Source: Mucilaginibacter sabulilitoris (GTDB lineage: Bacteria > Bacteroidota > Bacteroidia > Sphingobacteriales > Sphingobacteriaceae). Taken from it: a stretch of DNA of 64,000 bases. Under the pieces are notes generated by a model. It made no database searches. It was not told the DNA's origin and worked only from the letters and a program-made list of their open reading frames with translations. The stretch is from NCBI RefSeq assembly GCF_034262375.1, contig NZ_CP139558.1, positions 2,232,001 to 2,296,000 on the forward strand, in the 5' to 3' direction. Below are positions 18,490 to 27,018 of the stretch, in pieces. A program made the position numbers and the translations under genes. Position 1 is the stretch's first letter. The number at the start of each line of letters is the position of its first letter.

Positions 18490-19581
18490 ATGGGACAGGC
18501 TAGTGATGAGAAAATCAATGCTGATAATGAGCAATTGTCATTAAAGGATTTGATTTTGAAAATAGGTAAATGGTGGCAATATTTATTGTCTAAATGGGTA
18601 ACCATCCTCATTGCAGGCATTATTGGAGGAGCAATAGGGCTAACCTATGCCTATTTGAAAAAGCCGATTTATAAAGCAGAATTAAGTTTCGCGCTTGATG
18701 ATGATAAATCATCGAGTGGGGGATTTGGTTCAGCTTTAGGTTTAGCTAGCCAATTTGGAATTGATCTGGGCGGAGGTAACGGTGGTGGGGCTTTTTCGGG
18801 CGACAATCTTTTAGCATTGATGAAGTCACGTTCGATGACAGAGAAAGCCCTTTTATCTACAATAACACTAAATGGCAAACAGGAAACGCTTGTTGAATAT
18901 TATATCTCCTTCAATAAAATACGAAAGACCTGGCAACCTAGTCAAAAATTGAAAAATATTGTTTTTTTACCGAATGCAGATCGTTCGAAATTTTCTTTGC
19001 AGCAGGATAGCATTTTAGGCGCGTTTTATCATGCAATAAGTAAAAGCCATTTAACCGTGGATAAAGCAGATAAGAAATTAACCATTATCAGTGTGAAAGT
19101 AAGCTCAGAGAATGAGTTATTCGCGAAATATTTTACAGAAATACTTGTCAAAACAGTATCTAATTTTTATGTTGAAACTAAAACCAAAAAGTCAGTCCAA
19201 AACGTCAATATATTACAGCGCCAAACTGATTCTGTTCGAAGGGAATTGAACGCTGCCATCAACGGTGTGGCGTCCTCATCGGACCTAAATCCCAATCCTA
19301 ACCCCGCGTTACAAATATTGAGAGCTCCCGCTATGCGGCGCCAGGTAGATGTACAAGCAAATCAGGCTATTTTAACACAATTGGTCGCAAACCTTGAAAT
19401 CTCTAAAGTTTCTTTGAGAAAAGAAACTCCACTGATACAAATCATCGATAGACCAATCTTGCCGCTTGAAAAAGAAGCGCTTGGCAAAGTGCAAGGCTTA
19501 ATAATAGGTGGATTTTTAGGTAGTTTGTTGTTAATTATTTTCATTTCTGCCAGGAAATTCTTTAAGATATTACTTAGTTAA
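18490..19581 (+). CDS. Wzz/Wzc-like chain-length and export co-polymerase without kinase domain (locus A)
   Basis: This 363-aa inner-membrane protein has two membrane segments, about residues 35-57 and 333-355, flanking a periplasmic region with a Gly/Ser-rich loop (about 72-100) and helical, coiled-coil-like stretches. The layout is that of the Wzz domain protein family. It ends just after the second membrane segment, so the cytoplasmic tyrosine-kinase domain of full Wzc proteins is absent. It would regulate chain length and contact the Wza-like channel encoded just upstream. Confidence 0.88.
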   Translation: MGQASDEKINADNEQLSLKDLILKIGKWWQYLLSKWVTILIAGIIGGAIGLTYAYLKKPIYKAELSFALDDDKSSSGGFGSALGLASQFGIDLGGGNGGGAFSGDNLLALMKSRSMTEKALLSTITLNGKQETLVEYYISFNKIRKTWQPSQKLKNIVFLPNADRSKFSLQQDSILGAFYHAISKSHLTVDKADKKLTIISVKVSSENELFAKYFTEILVKTVSNFYVETKTKKSVQNVNILQRQTDSVRRELNAAINGVASSSDLNPNPNPALQILRAPAMRRQVDVQANQAILTQLVANLEISKVSLRKETPLIQIIDRPILPLEKEALGKVQGLIIGGFLGSLLLIIFISARKFFKILLS

Positions 19582-19703
19582 ATCATTTACATATCTTTTT
19601 TACTTTCTCGAAAAATAAAACTAACCTTCGATGGTAATAATTTTTTAATTTCAACTTTGTCTTAGATCAATGACCTTTAAAAACCAATTAACTTAATTGC
19701 TTA

Positions 19704-19711
19704 TACCTTTG
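19704..19711 (+). promoter_or_regulatory. Possible -7 element (TACCTTTG) just before the HTTM-DCC gene
   Basis: TACCTTTG fits the TAnnTTTG consensus, but it ends only 5 nt before the start codon at 19717, so a transcript from it would be leaderless. The 135-bp gap before this gene is the largest in this part of the locus, which makes an internal promoter plausible. Confidence 0.25.
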
Positions 19712-19716
19712 ATTAT

Positions 19717-21624
19717 ATGTTCAAAAAAATTTACCGAAGATTTTATATCCTTTACGATAAACAAATAGATGCAAGTGGCCTGGCAATTTTTAGAGTTTCG
19801 TTTTCCTGTGTTTTATTGTTTGAGATATTACAAATGTTTTATTTCAGGCATCTTATCTTTGATAAGATACCATACTTGGTCCGGGGTGAAATTGAAATGT
19901 GGCCATTGTTCTTGTTTTGGATCCTTTCAGTATTATTCATTATTTTTGGCTTGTTTACCAGAATTGCCACTATCGTCAATTATATACTGACAACAGGGAT
20001 TTTTGGTGCAACCTCTTCTTACGAATACCATATGTTCTATTCCTATCAGATCATAAGTTTTTTATTTATGTTCTTACCGATCTCTCGAGTTTTTTCAATT
20101 GATCGTCTATTACTTAAATTAAAATATTCTAATACGAATGTTCTCTATAACCCTTCACGAACCGTTTCTGTTTTAGCTTATTACCTTATCATACTGTTTG
20201 GTATTGGATTCGTTTATTTTGATTCCGTGTTTTTTAAACTAGCTTCACCTCTTTGGATGAAAGGTTTGGGATTATGGTTGCCTTCTTCGCTACCACAAAC
20301 CGTTTTTTTTAATATTTCTCCTTTGCTGAATCTTAAATATGTGGTTATTGGTCTTGGTTATATCACATTGCTATTTGAAGCGATTTTTATATTTGTATTC
20401 TGGAGAAAAAAATGGAGAGTTCCAATAATGTTGACTGGAATCGGCTTGCATTTCGGAATATTAGTTTGTTACCCGATTCCCTTTTTTGCGTTGGGTATGT
20501 CTTGCATTTATTTATTATTGGTTCCAGTAAGATATTGGCATAAACTTTTTTACTCTTATCAGAGTCCCAAAAGGATGCTCAAGTTTTTTTATGATGCAGA
20601 GTGCCCTATTTGTAACCGGACGAAGATAATATTGAATCATTTGGATTTTAGGAATCGTATCGATTTTCTTTCTGTACAAGAACATGCTGCAAAAGAGCCT
20701 GCTTTTGAGAATTTCTCGGCTGAAATACTTTTAAATGATGTCCATTCCGTAAGTCAAAATGGCAAGGTTCGCACTGGTCTTGATACTTACATTCTTGCTT
20801 TCAATGCAATTTGGTATTTGAAACCCTTGTCATGGTTCCTGCGCCTGGCCGGAGTTTATCATATCGGAAAATATATTTATAACTATGTTGCCATCAATAG
20901 GGCGACCGAGCGTTGCAGTCAGGAGGGTTGCGGTTACGTACCACAAGTATTGCCCAAAGTTGATGCTGAGAGAAAAATATTTGTAAATGTCACTTTAAAG
21001 GATTTTAAAGTGAAGGCACTGTTTACAGGAATTATAATGTTGATCTTCCTGCAATTGATCGTTACTTACAACTCTCCTTTGCTTGTAGATCTTCGAGATC
21101 GGCTAAGAATAAACAACGTTAAGCTGATTAAGGTATCTGAACGTTTAGCTGAACAGATAGCAGATATCTCTAGATTTTTATTGGGAATTACGCATCATGG
21201 TTTATTTGTAGATGCGCATTTTAATGGGTATAATCAGGTGATAGCCGTAGTGTATAAATTACCTTCCGGCCAAGAGCAATGGTTACCAATTTTTAATCCG
21301 GATGGTACGCCGGGAAAATATCTACTTGGTCCCCTTTGGGCAAAATGGAGCTTTAGAGTAAACGGGCCATTAATCAACCAGAAAGAATTATATGATGGGA
21401 TCAGAGATTTTACTGCATTCTGGGCATATAAACACCATATCAGTTTGAATGATGCCGTATTTGAAATCAGAATCAAGCAAAACGCAAATCCTAAGAAGTG
21501 GGAGTATGATTTTTTAAATAAGCAATTGCAAAACCCCTGGTTAGTTGTTGGCACAGCTGTTTGGAGAAATAATGAATTTTCTCCAAATATAAAAGATATC
21601 GAAAAATATAATGGGATTCAATGA
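19717..21624 (+). CDS. HTTM membrane protein fused to a DCC (DUF393) thiol-oxidoreductase-like domain
   Basis: This 635-aa protein begins with an HTTM domain (about 15-285), related to the membrane domain of vitamin K-dependent carboxylase, with several membrane helices and a DASGLAIFRVSF start. Next comes a DCC domain (about 288-410) with FYDAECPICNRTK, in which the Cys-x-x-Cys pair is at 296/299. The C-terminal part has one membrane segment (about 430-450) and a soluble domain of unknown type. HTTM-DCC fusions are known but their reaction is not. The start overlaps no upstream gene, while its stop overlaps the next start (ATGA), tying it to the sugar-modification cassette that follows. A redox or membrane-linked modification role is only an inference. 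Confidence 0.8.
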   Translation: MFKKIYRRFYILYDKQIDASGLAIFRVSFSCVLLFEILQMFYFRHLIFDKIPYLVRGEIEMWPLFLFWILSVLFIIFGLFTRIATIVNYILTTGIFGATSSYEYHMFYSYQIISFLFMFLPISRVFSIDRLLLKLKYSNTNVLYNPSRTVSVLAYYLIILFGIGFVYFDSVFFKLASPLWMKGLGLWLPSSLPQTVFFNISPLLNLKYVVIGLGYITLLFEAIFIFVFWRKKWRVPIMLTGIGLHFGILVCYPIPFFALGMSCIYLLLVPVRYWHKLFYSYQSPKRMLKFFYDAECPICNRTKIILNHLDFRNRIDFLSVQEHAAKEPAFENFSAEILLNDVHSVSQNGKVRTGLDTYILAFNAIWYLKPLSWFLRLAGVYHIGKYIYNYVAINRATERCSQEGCGYVPQVLPKVDAERKIFVNVTLKDFKVKALFTGIIMLIFLQLIVTYNSPLLVDLRDRLRINNVKLIKVSERLAEQIADISRFLLGITHHGLFVDAHFNGYNQVIAVVYKLPSGQEQWLPIFNPDGTPGKYLLGPLWAKWSFRVNGPLINQKELYDGIRDFTAFWAYKHHISLNDAVFEIRIKQNANPKKWEYDFLNKQLQNPWLVVGTAVWRNNEFSPNIKDIEKYNGIQ

Positions 21625-22472
21625 TTGAAAAAGAGGCATTAATAGTAGGAATTAATAGTTTTTTAGGTAGAGCCATTTACGAATTAATCAAGGAACAATA
21701 TTCAATCACAGGAGTGTACCATTCAAATACTGAGAATATTCCTGCCGATATCGAGATAATCCAGGTTGATGATATAAAAAAATTAAAAAATCGCTCTTTT
21801 AAACATATTTATTTGATTAGCTCAAGCGTTCCTGATGGAGTGGAAGATGATCAAAAGCTATTTTTAGCCAATATTATTTTACCACACACGATTAGTACTT
21901 TATTTCCTGAATCACGTATATTATTTTGTTCGAGCGTATCTGTTTATGAAAATCTTGCTGCAAATACAATTATTTCCAACGCTGACATGCCTTCTCCAAG
22001 GTCCAAATACGCACTTAGTAAGTTGTGGGGAGAACGAACAATTGAAAACCATGCTTCTTTTGCTATAATTAGGATTTCGTCAATGTATGGAGTTGGTATG
22101 AAAACTACTACATTTGTGCCCAAGATAATTGAAAATGTGATTGAAACTAAAAAAATTAATTTACTTGGAGAAGGTCGAAGAATGCAAAACTACATACATG
22201 TAGAAGACGTTGCTCGTATTGCAGTAGGGTTGGCGCAGACTTCAGAAAATATTATGCTTTTGGCCGTGGCGAATCAATCTTATTCTAATAAGGAGATTGC
22301 TGAAATGATCCTAAACATCACTCCTGGTCAACTTAGTTTTGCGGGAAAGGATGATTCTAAATCACATATCTACGATAATACGGATACACATACAATATTA
22401 AAGGATATCAATTTTAAAGATATCAAAGCGGGTTTAGAAGAACTAGTGGCATGGATCAAAAAAAAGTGTTAG
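21621..22472 (+). CDS. NAD-dependent epimerase/dehydratase (extended SDR)
   Basis: This 283-aa protein has an N-terminal nucleotide-binding turn (VGINSFLGRAI, a variant of GxxGxxG) and the catalytic YALSK (Tyr130, Lys134) with a Ser-rich strand upstream (CSSVSVY). These are features of sugar-nucleotide epimerases and reductases. It would act on a nucleotide-linked sugar in the cytoplasm. It overlaps the HTTM-DCC gene by 4 nt and the following ATP-grasp gene by 22 nt, so the three are made together. The exact substrate cannot be told from sequence. Confidence 0.8.
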   Translation: MIEKEALIVGINSFLGRAIYELIKEQYSITGVYHSNTENIPADIEIIQVDDIKKLKNRSFKHIYLISSSVPDGVEDDQKLFLANIILPHTISTLFPESRILFCSSVSVYENLAANTIISNADMPSPRSKYALSKLWGERTIENHASFAIIRISSMYGVGMKTTTFVPKIIENVIETKKINLLGEGRRMQNYIHVEDVARIAVGLAQTSENIMLLAVANQSYSNKEIAEMILNITPGQLSFAGKDDSKSHIYDNTDTHTILKDINFKDIKAGLEELVAWIKKKC

Positions 22473-23428
22473 TAACAGGGATAGGCGGAAACGTTGGTCA
22501 AGGGATAATCAGGAACATCAGAACTACAAACTTTCCAATTGAAGTAATTGGATGTAATGTGTTAGCGTTTTCAGCGGGTAATCATCTTTGCGACAGGTTC
22601 TATCAAACGCCGTATGCTTATGATAAGGATTATATTCCAACCATTATCGATATTGTAAAAAGAGAAAAAATAGACTTAATCATTCCATCGACCGATTACG
22701 AAGTTTATTTTCTGGCTAAATTAAAAACACAAATCCCTTGCGCTATAGCTGCCTCTGACTGGGAAACTACCGGGATTTATCTGGACAAATACCAAACATT
22801 TCTGCATCATACGAAGTACGACATTCCTTTTGCACCAGCTTTTTTGCCCAGCGAGTATAATGGTGGGTTTAAGGAGTTTATAGTGAAACCGAGAGAAGGA
22901 CGCGGTTCAAGGGGATTACATATAAATCCTGTGTCCTTAGACGGATTTTCTGATGAATATATGGTTCAGCAACTATATAAAGGAAGGGAGATTACTACTG
23001 CGTTTTATGTAAATCAAAACAACGACCTGCATGGTTTTATTACTTTACAGCGAGAATTGGAAAATGGCGCAACAAATGAATGTCGTGTAGATCGTAGCTA
23101 TGATCAAGAGCTTGAAAGAATTCTGAAGAATATGATTAATCATGCCAGGATCAGGGGCAGCGCGAATTTACAATCTATAGTTACTGAAGGGGGCGATATC
23201 GTTCCTTTCGAGGTAAACTGCCGTATTTCCGGCACGAATTCAATCCGGGCGAATTTTGGATTTGAGGATGTTAAATATACTCTTGAGGATTTTCTTTATC
23301 ACATACCCTTGTCTAGGCCCCAAGTGAAAAACGGTATTGCGATAAGAATTATGATGGATGTTATTTATCCTGATCAGACGGACAAGTCGAAGCTGTCTGA
23401 TAACTCTGTTTTAAGTTATATTTATTGA
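22451..23428 (+). CDS. ATP-grasp family ligase
   Basis: This 325-aa protein starts with a pre-ATP-grasp Rossmann-like domain (VLVTGIGGNVGQGI) and continues into an ATP-grasp fold. FIVKPREGRGSRG at about 144-158 is the nucleotide-binding loop, and FEVNCRISGTN at about 256-266 carries the metal-binding Glu and Asn. It belongs to the carbamoyl-phosphate-synthase-like group, whose members join a carboxylate to an amine or other nucleophile using ATP. It overlaps the upstream SDR gene by 22 nt and is followed 5 nt later by a HAD phosphatase gene. In this setting an amide-forming decoration of an amino sugar is conceivable, but that is inference. Confidence 0.85.
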   Translation: MDQKKVLVTGIGGNVGQGIIRNIRTTNFPIEVIGCNVLAFSAGNHLCDRFYQTPYAYDKDYIPTIIDIVKREKIDLIIPSTDYEVYFLAKLKTQIPCAIAASDWETTGIYLDKYQTFLHHTKYDIPFAPAFLPSEYNGGFKEFIVKPREGRGSRGLHINPVSLDGFSDEYMVQQLYKGREITTAFYVNQNNDLHGFITLQRELENGATNECRVDRSYDQELERILKNMINHARIRGSANLQSIVTEGGDIVPFEVNCRISGTNSIRANFGFEDVKYTLEDFLYHIPLSRPQVKNGIAIRIMMDVIYPDQTDKSKLSDNSVLSYIY

Positions 23429-23433
23429 AGTAA

Positions 23434-24087
23434 ATGCAAAAAAAAAAATATGAAGTTTTATTATTGGATGCCGCCAATACTATAATTTATAAACCTGATC
23501 TGATACCATCTTTTTTAAGTGTTTTAAAAAAAAACGGTTTTGACGCGGATGAAATTCAATTAAGAAAAAATCACAAACTACTATCAGAGGTTATTCATTT
23601 TCCCGATGTGACTTCAAAAGAGTTTTACTGCATGTTCAACAATGAGGTAATGTTGTCAATGGGCATAGTTTCTTCAAAGCAACTATTGGACGATATTTTT
23701 GCTAACTGCTCTTATCTGCCATGGCGACCATTTCAAGACACCCATGTTTTAAAGACTTTATCTATAAAAAAGGCAATTCTTTCCAATTTCAATGCTTCTA
23801 TAAATATAAAAATAAATAATATTTTTGGAGACCATCTGTTTGATAGTATTATCGGCTCAGAAAAAGAAGGTATAGGTAAACCAAACATTGAATTCTATAA
23901 ACGAGCTTTGGACGTTTTAAATGTTGACCCTGAAAAAATTTTATACGTCGGGGATTCGATTAAACTGGATGTTGTTCCTGCACGATCTATAGGCATTGAA
24001 ACATATCTGATCGATAGAGACAGAAATTTTCTGCAGTTTAATAAGAGAATTGATTCGCTTGCCGACTTAATTGAGATAATTAAATAA
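23434..24087 (+). CDS. HAD-superfamily hydrolase
   Basis: This 217-aa protein has the HAD motifs in order: a nucleophile loop LLDAANTII (Asp near residue 11), motif II around ILSNFN, the conserved Lys in GKPNIEFYKRA, and motif IV YVGDSIKLDV. The position +2 to the nucleophile is Ala rather than the usual Asp, which is unusual for a phosphatase and would need checking. It sits between the ATP-grasp gene (5 nt) and the PglD-like acetyltransferase gene (1 nt). A run of 11 A bases directly after the start codon could cause slippage. A phosphatase role in sugar-nucleotide or aminoacyl-precursor metabolism is likely but unproven. Confidence 0.8.
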   Translation: MQKKKYEVLLLDAANTIIYKPDLIPSFLSVLKKNGFDADEIQLRKNHKLLSEVIHFPDVTSKEFYCMFNNEVMLSMGIVSSKQLLDDIFANCSYLPWRPFQDTHVLKTLSIKKAILSNFNASINIKINNIFGDHLFDSIIGSEKEGIGKPNIEFYKRALDVLNVDPEKILYVGDSIKLDVVPARSIGIETYLIDRDRNFLQFNKRIDSLADLIEIIK

Positions 24088-24088
24088 C

Positions 24089-24721
24089 ATGAAAAAATTA
24101 GCCATAATTGGTTCTGGAGACCTCGGCCAGCAAATTGCTTATTATGCTGTCCAAGATAGACAGTTCAAAATCGAAGGTTTTTTTGATGATTTAAAAAATA
24201 CCGATAACCTCGTAAATCAGATTCCAGTTTTGGGAGGCATCAAAGATATTTTTTCTGTTTTTGAACAGGGAAGATTTGATGAATTATTAATAGGTATTGG
24301 CTATAAGCATATGGCATTGCGAAGCGATCTGTATACGCGATTTCAAAATATAATACCTTTTGCCCGGCTCATCCATTCTAGTTGTTCTATTGATCAGTCA
24401 TCTATTATTAAGGAAGGAGTAGTTATATATCCAGGTTGTATTATTGACCATCATGTTACAATAGAGCCTAATGTGTTAATAAATATCGGATGTTGTATTG
24501 CCCATGATACGCAAATTGGTATGAATTCATTCCTTTCGCCCCGAGTGGCTGTTGCGGGATTTGTTAGCATTGGGCCTAATTGTATTTTAGGAATCAACGC
24601 GACGATCATCGATAATATCAGGATAGCAAAACAAACCCAAATTGGAGGGGGCGCAGTAGTTATTAAACACATAGAAGCCAGTGGTTTGTATGTAGGAAAT
24701 CCTGTTAAATTTATTAGATGA
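24089..24721 (+). CDS. PglD/NeuD-type sugar O- or N-acetyltransferase (left-handed beta-helix)
   Basis: This 210-aa protein has a PglD-type Rossmann-like N-terminus (AIIGSGDLGQQIAYY, then GFFDDLKN) and a C-terminal hexapeptide-repeat beta-helix from about residue 90 (VVIYPGCIID, VLINIGCCIAHDTQIG). The proteins of this family acetylate nucleotide-linked amino sugars, for example the 4-amino group of UDP-diNAcBac precursors or sialic acid. The His in the AHDTQIG segment is in the usual catalytic position. Given the WecE-type aminotransferase three genes on, a natural substrate would be a dTDP-4-amino-6-deoxysugar. It overlaps the next gene by 4 nt. Confidence 0.82.
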   Translation: MKKLAIIGSGDLGQQIAYYAVQDRQFKIEGFFDDLKNTDNLVNQIPVLGGIKDIFSVFEQGRFDELLIGIGYKHMALRSDLYTRFQNIIPFARLIHSSCSIDQSSIIKEGVVIYPGCIIDHHVTIEPNVLINIGCCIAHDTQIGMNSFLSPRVAVAGFVSIGPNCILGINATIIDNIRIAKQTQIGGGAVVIKHIEASGLYVGNPVKFIR

Positions 24722-25878
24722 TACGAGGACATAATTTTAGAAAAACGGTATATTTTAATGGGTTAACTGAATTAAGAGCGGTTGCGGCAATTGCCGTTGT
24801 GGTCTATCATATCGAATTATATAAATTCGGCCAGCACGAACCAACACTATTTACCGTTCCTTTCCTCGGTCAATTTATGGATGGATTAGGTCCTAACGCC
24901 GTTTTTTTGTTTTTTGTTTTATCGGGTTTCTTGATTACCTATTTGTTATTAGAAGAAAAGGCAAATACAGGTACGATAGGAATAAGAAAATTCTATGTGA
25001 GAAGAATTCTTCGAATATGGCCGCTATATTATATAATAATAGGAATTTCTTTTTTTATCGTACCATTGACATATAATCATTCATTTTGGATACATGAAAT
25101 CAATTATCAGGAACGTATTGGAAAATTGAATTATGGAGGAAATTTAGTTTTATGTTTGTTTTTTCTTTCTAATCTGGCTATGCTAATTTACAAACCTATC
25201 GTTGGTGCTGCCCATTCCTGGTCAGTAAGTGCGGAAGAGCAATTCTATTTTTTTTGGCCAGCGATCGTGATGGCTTTCGATCGATATATTTTGGCGGCCT
25301 TGCTTTCAATTGCGATCTTGAAACCATTATTGCTAATATTATTAATCCACTTATTTAAATCTTCTTCGCCGGGGCTTATGGTATTTATTACATTTTTGGA
25401 TGGTATGAAATTTGAATACATGGCTATAGGAGGCATATTAGCTTATATTTTTCAGAATAAAAAAGATATTGCCGATAAGTTCTTCCGATCAACGCGGCTT
25501 TTTGGGGCTGCCATCATTATTCTTTCTATATCTTTGTTTTTTTATAGGTTTACTTATATAAATGCTTTATTATTTGCACTGATAATTGGATTTGTTATCC
25601 ATTCAGATTGGAATAGTCCAATTTTAAAGAAGCTGGGTGAAGTGTCATATGGTATTTATATGTATCACCCAATTATGATGTACATATCCTTCGCTGCAGC
25701 TCACAACCTGTTGAAAAAGCCTAATTCGCTGTGGGCTTTAATTCTAGAATATTTATTGGTTTTTATTTTAACCTACCTGGTCAGCCTCGTTTCATATCGG
25801 TGGATTGAATCCTATTTTCTGAAATTAAAATCAAAGTTTTCCGTTATTCATTCCCAATCGACTTTAAACAGTCTTTGA
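24718..25878 (+). CDS. Acyltransferase 3 family membrane protein
   Basis: This 386-aa integral membrane protein has about ten hydrophobic segments and the start typical of acyltransferase-3 enzymes (NGLTELRAVAAIAVVVYHIE). The catalytic-type His is in VVYHIE, the FFVLSGFLITYLLLEE segment is at about 63-78, and an AAHSWSVSAEEQFYFFWP box is near residue 165. Such enzymes O-acylate (usually O-acetylate) polysaccharides or lipid-linked precursors at the membrane. It overlaps the PglD-like gene by 4 nt and lies 15 nt before the aminotransferase gene, within the same operon. Confidence 0.9.
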   Translation: MIRGHNFRKTVYFNGLTELRAVAAIAVVVYHIELYKFGQHEPTLFTVPFLGQFMDGLGPNAVFLFFVLSGFLITYLLLEEKANTGTIGIRKFYVRRILRIWPLYYIIIGISFFIVPLTYNHSFWIHEINYQERIGKLNYGGNLVLCLFFLSNLAMLIYKPIVGAAHSWSVSAEEQFYFFWPAIVMAFDRYILAALLSIAILKPLLLILLIHLFKSSSPGLMVFITFLDGMKFEYMAIGGILAYIFQNKKDIADKFFRSTRLFGAAIIILSISLFFYRFTYINALLFALIIGFVIHSDWNSPILKKLGEVSYGIYMYHPIMMYISFAAAHNLLKKPNSLWALILEYLLVFILTYLVSLVSYRWIESYFLKLKSKFSVIHSQSTLNSL

Positions 25879-25893
25879 AATTGATATTATAAT

Positions 25894-27018
25894 ATGATAC
25901 CATTTAATAAACCATTCCTTACTGGAAACGAAACCGATTATATTCGATTAGCTGTCGAATCAGGAAAGATTTCCGGTGATGGGGACTATACAAAAAAATG
26001 TCACCTTTTTTTTGAGCAGAAATTTGGATTTAAAAAAGCATTGCTAACAACGTCTTGCACGGATGCCTTGGAAATGGCTGCTATCCTCATCGATATCGAG
26101 CCAGGTGATGAAGTTATAGTACCTTCTTATACTTTTGTAAGTACCGTTAATGCTTTTGTTTTACGGGGAGCTAAAATCATATTTGCGGATAGCGAGCAAA
26201 CAAACCCTAATCTCGATGCTACAAAGATCGAAGCATTAATAACTTCCAAAACCAAGGCAATTGTGCCAGTGCACTATGCCGGAGTCGCGTGTGATATGGA
26301 TAAAATAATGGAGATCGCGGAAAAATATGACCTCTTTGTAATTGAAGACGCAGCGCAGGCTATTGACAGTTATTATAAAGGAAGACCGTTAGGAGGTATT
26401 GGACACATGGCTGCTTTTTCCTTTCATGAAACGAAAAATATTATTTCCGGAGAAGGCGGCATGCTGGTCATCAATGATGATAGATTTGTTAACCGGGCAG
26501 AAATCATTCGGGAGAAAGGCACTAACAGGTCTGCCTTCTTCAGGGGTGATGTTGACAAATATGGATGGGTGGATATTGGTTCTTCTTTTTTGCCGTCTGA
26601 GATCATTGCGGCATTTTTATATGCTCAGATTGAGAACCTTGATGATATTCAGGTAAAACGGAAACATATATGGAACCATTATTATCAGGGTTTGGTTGAG
26701 CAAGCGAATTCCGGCTCTTTCGGCTTACCGGTTATTCCCAAATATGCCTTCAACAATGCACATATGTTTTACCTGGTTTGTAATACACTGCAGCAAAGGA
26801 CTGATCTCATTCAGCATTTAAGAAATGATGGTATATATGCGGTATTTCATTACCTGAGTTTGCATAAAAGTAGTTATTATGCGGCTAAGCATGGTACGAG
26901 GGATTTACCACAAACTGATAATTTTGCAAACCTGCTTTTGAGATTGCCATTTTATTATGAATTAACAGATGACCAGCTTAACCAGGTAATTCAGTCAGTT
27001 AACTCTTTTTATAAATGA
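25894..27018 (+). CDS. wecE: dTDP-4-amino-4,6-dideoxygalactose transaminase, WecE/RffA type
   Basis: This 374-aa DegT-family aminotransferase resembles E. coli WecE along its length: IPFNKP start, GKISGDG, LLTTSCTDALEMAA, PVHYAGVACDMD, FHETKN with the PLP-binding Lys181, REKGTNRS and FFRGDVDKY. WecE converts dTDP-4-dehydro-6-deoxyglucose to dTDP-4-amino-4,6-dideoxygalactose (dTDP-Fuc4N) in the cytoplasm. The presumed substrate comes from RmlA/RmlB, which are not in this window, although rfbC begins at the right end. The neighbouring PglD-like gene could acetylate the product. It overlaps the wzx gene by 4 nt. Confidence 0.92.
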   Translation: MIPFNKPFLTGNETDYIRLAVESGKISGDGDYTKKCHLFFEQKFGFKKALLTTSCTDALEMAAILIDIEPGDEVIVPSYTFVSTVNAFVLRGAKIIFADSEQTNPNLDATKIEALITSKTKAIVPVHYAGVACDMDKIMEIAEKYDLFVIEDAAQAIDSYYKGRPLGGIGHMAAFSFHETKNIISGEGGMLVINDDRFVNRAEIIREKGTNRSAFFRGDVDKYGWVDIGSSFLPSEIIAAFLYAQIENLDDIQVKRKHIWNHYYQGLVEQANSGSFGLPVIPKYAFNNAHMFYLVCNTLQQRTDLIQHLRNDGIYAVFHYLSLHKSSYYAAKHGTRDLPQTDNFANLLLRLPFYYELTDDQLNQVIQSVNSFYK

